Positions 62,041-64,000 of a stretch of 64,000 bases of DNA are shown here, one piece after another. Under the pieces are notes generated by a model that worked only from the letters and a program-made list of their open reading frames with translations, searched no databases and was not told the origin of the DNA. Position 1 is the stretch's first letter. Every line of letters begins with the position of its first letter. Position numbers and translations under genes: made by a program. This DNA is from DATBDN01 sp963715995 (GTDB taxonomy: Bacteria > Actinomycetota > Thermoleophilia > Solirubrobacterales > Thermoleophilaceae), in NCBI GenBank assembly GCA_963715995.1, contig OY970283.1:496001-560000 (forward strand), written 5' to 3'.

Positions 62041-62220
62041 AGCGCCGCAACCGTCAATAACTGTCGCTATGCGACACCAATTGACGGTTGCTCCCGAAAT
62101 CGCGCCGCCTCGATCACTTGGTTCCGTTCTACGGAACCAATTGAACTTTGCTCCCAAGCCGCGCCGCTGCGGTCCCTTACTTCCGTTCTGCCGGAACCAA
62201 TTGACCTCAGCGAACCAAAA
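62041..62220. repeat. Three tandem 60-bp units with hairpin and ACCAATTGA
   Basis: ACCAATTGA recurs at 62076-62084, 62136-62144 and 62196-62204, exactly 60 bp apart; GCGCCGC precedes and TTGCTCCC (62027, 62088, 62148) separates the units. Unit 1 has a 12-bp outer stem, GCAACCGTCAAT (62047-62058) with ATTGACGGTTGC (62080-62091), a 4x4 internal loop, and inner stem GTCGC-TAT-GCGAC. Unit 2 has a 10-bp stem with TCT loop plus 3 bp beyond a mismatch (62114-62144). Unit 3 has a weaker stem TTCCG/CGGAA (62181-62196). Stems vary in sequence but recur in place, which suggests structure matters. Confidence 0.75.
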
Positions 62221-62225
62221 GCGGC

Positions 62226-62282
62226 TTCGCGAGCGAGCACCGATCCCTCTTAGTTGCCCAACGGAGGGTCGGTGCTCGCGAA
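62226..62282. repeat. Long imperfect stem-loop
   Basis: The arm at 62226-62249 pairs with the arm at 62264-62282 over about 19 bp, including TTCGC...GAGCACCGA against TCGGTGCTC...GCGAA, with a 4-base bulge (GAGC duplicated on the left) and a one-base bulge (T at 62244). The 14-base loop itself contains GTTG-CC-CAAC. No T-run follows, so a rho-independent terminator is not the obvious explanation. Confidence 0.7.
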
Positions 62283-62373
62283 CCACGCCGCTCGAGCCCT
62301 GACGCGCCGGCGGAGAGCGCACCGCGTCCCGAAAGCGCCACCCGAAAACACCGCCACGTCCCCGCCCTGGTGA

Positions 62374-62387
62374 GTTTCCGCGGAAAC
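62374..62387. repeat. Perfect 14-bp palindrome GTTTCCGCGGAAAC
   Basis: A perfect palindrome with AT-rich flanks, near a second TTCCGCG at 62391. It lies 72 bp past the end of the minus-strand membrane protein gene at 62459. Its length and symmetry fit a dimeric regulator site. Confidence 0.5.
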
Positions 62388-62458
62388 ACATTCCGCGACC
62401 CGACCCGGAGCCGGGCCGCGACCTGCCGCGCTCGGCCGCCTCTGCCTACGCGTCCTGC

Positions 62459-63292
62459 CTACACGACCGTGTTGCGATCCCAGCCGCTTGCGTCGATGCG
62501 CGCGTGGTAGCGGTCGCCGGCCTTGCCGCCGGCCACTGCTGCGAGCAGCGTTCCGAGCAGTACGACCACGAGCGTGATCACGGCGCCGGTGGCGATCGTG
62601 CCCTCGTCGATCGGGATGCGCGGCAGGTTCAGCTGCTGGTAGACGTTGTACTGCGATCCGCCGATCCAGCCGGCGATCGCCGCGGCAATCGTCACGAGCA
62701 GACCGAGGATCCACACGCGCAGACCCTGACGGCCGCCGTCGAAGCGCGCCATGCGCCCGGCAACGTAGCCGCCTGCGAAGTAGGAGACCAGCAGGACGAC
62801 CACGATGATCGCTGCGCCGACGATGCCGATCGTTCCGGCGTGACTCGTTGCGTCGGTGGTGCTCACGTCACGCGCGAAGCCCAGGCGGGTTCCCGCCGCG
62901 CCCACGACCGCGAGCACCAGTGCCGCGAGGCCTAGTGCGGACAGCCAGCCGAAGAAGATCGCGGTGCCGTCGGCTCCGCCGAAGCGCTCGCGCTGGATCG
63001 CCCGAGCCTCGGCCGCAGTCGGCGCGACGGTCCGGGTGGTCGTCACAGGGCGGTCGGCGGCCGCGCGGCCGTCAGCCACTGCGGGACGGTCGACAACCGC
63101 GGGGCCGTCGGTCCCGGCGCGGTCCACAACCGCGGTCCCGTCACCAACCGCTGTGCGGTCGGAAACCGGGGTGCGCGTCACAGACGTTCCGTCGCCTCCG
63201 TAGCCGTTGCCCGGCGTGAAGCCGGCGCCGTCGGAATAGTCCCTTGTCTCATCCACGCGTGTGCGCGGGTTTCGCCTGAATCGTTCAAACAT
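62459..63292 (-). CDS. Membrane protein with degenerate N-terminal repeats
   Basis: A 277-aa protein of unknown function. The hydrophilic N-terminal 90 residues contain degenerate repeats around GTAVVDR/GPAVVDRPAV, probably disordered. Four hydrophobic segments follow at about residues 112-133, 155-175, 190-210 and 230-250. The C-terminal tail is polar. It precedes nothing on its strand for 613 bp. ATG 63292 is used. Confidence 0.75.
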   Translation of the reverse strand: MFERFRRNPRTRVDETRDYSDGAGFTPGNGYGGDGTSVTRTPVSDRTAVGDGTAVVDRAGTDGPAVVDRPAVADGRAAADRPVTTTRTVAPTAAEARAIQRERFGGADGTAIFFGWLSALGLAALVLAVVGAAGTRLGFARDVSTTDATSHAGTIGIVGAAIIVVVLLVSYFAGGYVAGRMARFDGGRQGLRVWILGLLVTIAAAIAGWIGGSQYNVYQQLNLPRIPIDEGTIATGAVITLVVVLLGTLLAAVAGGKAGDRYHARIDASGWDRNTVV

Positions 63293-63336
63293 CTCTCATC
63301 CCCTCCATTGGGTTCAGGCGAGGGTTACCCGGGTTT

Positions 63337-64000
63337 TCAGTCCGCAAGCGCGAATGCGCCGAGCACCACGTAGAGCCCGATCAGGGCTGCGCCCTCGAAC
63401 TCCGCGGCCTCGCCGTCACCGGTGATCTGCCAGATCGCAAGGGCGGTCAAGAGCAGTGCGCCGATGTAGACGGGCGCGAGCTGGAACGTGAGCGTGTGCT
63501 TGAAGAAAAGTGACACGAGCACGAGCAGCGGGAACAGGAACGCGGCGATCTGCGCGACCGAGTTCTTCACCACCGAGATCGCAAGGTCGTACTGGCCTTT
63601 TGATGCGAGCACGACGCCGGTTGCGTTCTCGACGGCGTTGCCGGCGATCGCGACGATCACGAGGCCTGCGAACTCCTTCGAGATCCCGATCGAGCGCACC
63701 GCCGGGTCGAGCGCCGCGATGAACCAGTCGGACACGAGCGCGGCACCTATCCCCGCGAGCGTGAGCAGGATCACCGACACCGACAACGGGACGGCGCTTC
63801 GCTCCCGCGCGTGTGCTTCCTCGCGCGGCCCGTCGCTGCGCAGGTAGCTGAGGATCCACACGAAGTAGACGCAGAGCAGCACCACCGCGCCGGTGATCAA
63901 GATCGCCTTCACGTGCTGGGCCGCCCGCGCGTCCGACTGCACGGCCTGGCCGATGATCACGATCGTGAAGACGGCCAGGAGCAGCAGCGTGGTCGTGTCG
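63337..64000 (-). CDS. Calcium/proton exchanger (CaCA/CAX family), C-terminal part
   Basis: The frame is open to the window edge at 64000, so the N-terminus is missing. The visible 221 residues hold about seven hydrophobic helices and the conserved exchanger repeat IAGNAVENATGVVLASKGQ, followed by SVVKNSVAQIAAFLFPLLVL; this corresponds to the GNAAEH...S.Q block of bacterial ChaA/CAX proteins. It exports Ca2+ in exchange for H+. A GTG at 63960 is only internal. Confidence 0.9.
   Translation of the reverse strand, partial: DTTTLLLLAVFTIVIIGQAVQSDARAAQHVKAILITGAVVLLCVYFVWILSYLRSDGPREEAHARERSAVPLSVSVILLTLAGIGAALVSDWFIAALDPAVRSIGISKEFAGLVIVAIAGNAVENATGVVLASKGQYDLAISVVKNSVAQIAAFLFPLLVLVSLFFKHTLTFQLAPVYIGALLLTALAIWQITGDGEAAEFEGAALIGLYVVLGAFALAD

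Larger units (their letters stand above)
61846..62458. other. Gene-free interval with tandem hairpin repeats
   Basis: A stretch of 613 bp without a convincing gene. Both strands have an open frame of Arg/Pro-rich character that no known family explains. The first part (61861-62040) is low-complexity GC-rich sequence with two near-copies of CGCTCTACCGCCG. The middle (62041-62220) holds three 60-bp units with hairpins. A long stem-loop (62226-62282) and a 14-bp palindrome (62374-62387) follow. AT-rich blocks interrupt the otherwise GC-rich DNA. Confidence 0.6.

Noticed and set aside
62226..62282. Possible integron attC-like site
   Set aside because: The loop contains GTTG and CAAC, but the core sites are in the wrong positions for attC and no integron integrase is present.
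61765..62391. A minus-strand frame of 208 codons across the hairpin interval
   Set aside because: Its ends are low-complexity Arg/Gly/Ala sequence with no ribosome site. The 20-residue periodicity it shows follows from the 60-bp DNA repeats; kept only as an alternative explanation in the finding.

Overview
The window is one continuous, very GC-rich bacterial chromosome segment with tightly packed genes on both strands. It contains no rRNA, tRNA, phage or plasmid module and no CRISPR array that I can see. Several features suggest an actinobacterium of the Thermoleophilia/Solirubrobacterales type: GTG and TTG starts, many secreted proteins with choice-of-anchor, RTX-like, PKD and FxC-type repeat domains, a type IB topoisomerase, a helicase-nuclease of the AddB/AdnAB type, a PAC2 protein and a polyprenol-phosphate mannosyltransferase. 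That placement is inference from gene content only.

Layout. 1-11.8 kb is mostly housekeeping: the 3' part of ileS, a CADD/TenA-like diiron protein, a REP-flanked RAYT transposase, a secreted RTX-like protein, PolX, a mannosyltransferase, thioredoxin, RidA, trehalose phosphatase, a split TSUP transporter pair and a principal-type sigma factor. 11.8-20.8 kb is an envelope region: a class A PBP with an extra C-terminal domain, then an MBOAT O-acyltransferase surrounded by four SGNH-hydrolase-like proteins, which looks like a surface acylation locus. 20.8-32.8 kb carries photolyase, an SDR, secreted proteins, a tripeptidyl-peptidase-like hydrolase, an ABC exporter, Lon with a recognisable promoter, and a monoacylglycerol-lipase-like enzyme. 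32.8-35.2 kb is a three-gene copper-protein operon (cupredoxin, two-domain multicopper oxidase, cupredoxin). 35.4-41.1 kb holds a DUF1801 protein, an M48 protease, a lipoprotein, a TIG/TSP3 protein, a YhaM-like HD protein and a PAC2 protein. 41.1-54.8 kb is one giant secreted gene of about 4,550 codons built from ELWxxDGT propellers, choice-of-anchor domains, NHL propellers and chitobiase-like repeats. 54.9-64 kb has the helicase-nuclease, topoisomerase IB, a CAP protein, an alpha/beta hydrolase, a HAD phosphatase, a gene-free hairpin-rich interval (61.85-62.46 kb), a membrane protein and the start-truncated end of a Ca2+/H+ exchanger.

Three things stand out. First, the 61.85-62.46 kb interval contains three 60-bp tandem units, each with a hairpin and the motif ACCAATTGA, followed by a long stem and a perfect palindrome; it is the best candidate for an undescribed element. 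Second, seven single-base frame breaks occur in six otherwise intact genes, and four share the signature TCGA-A-GA. This looks like a systematic sequence error and matters for anyone using these gene models. Third, the giant repeat protein contains an in-frame duplication of 2,040 bp.
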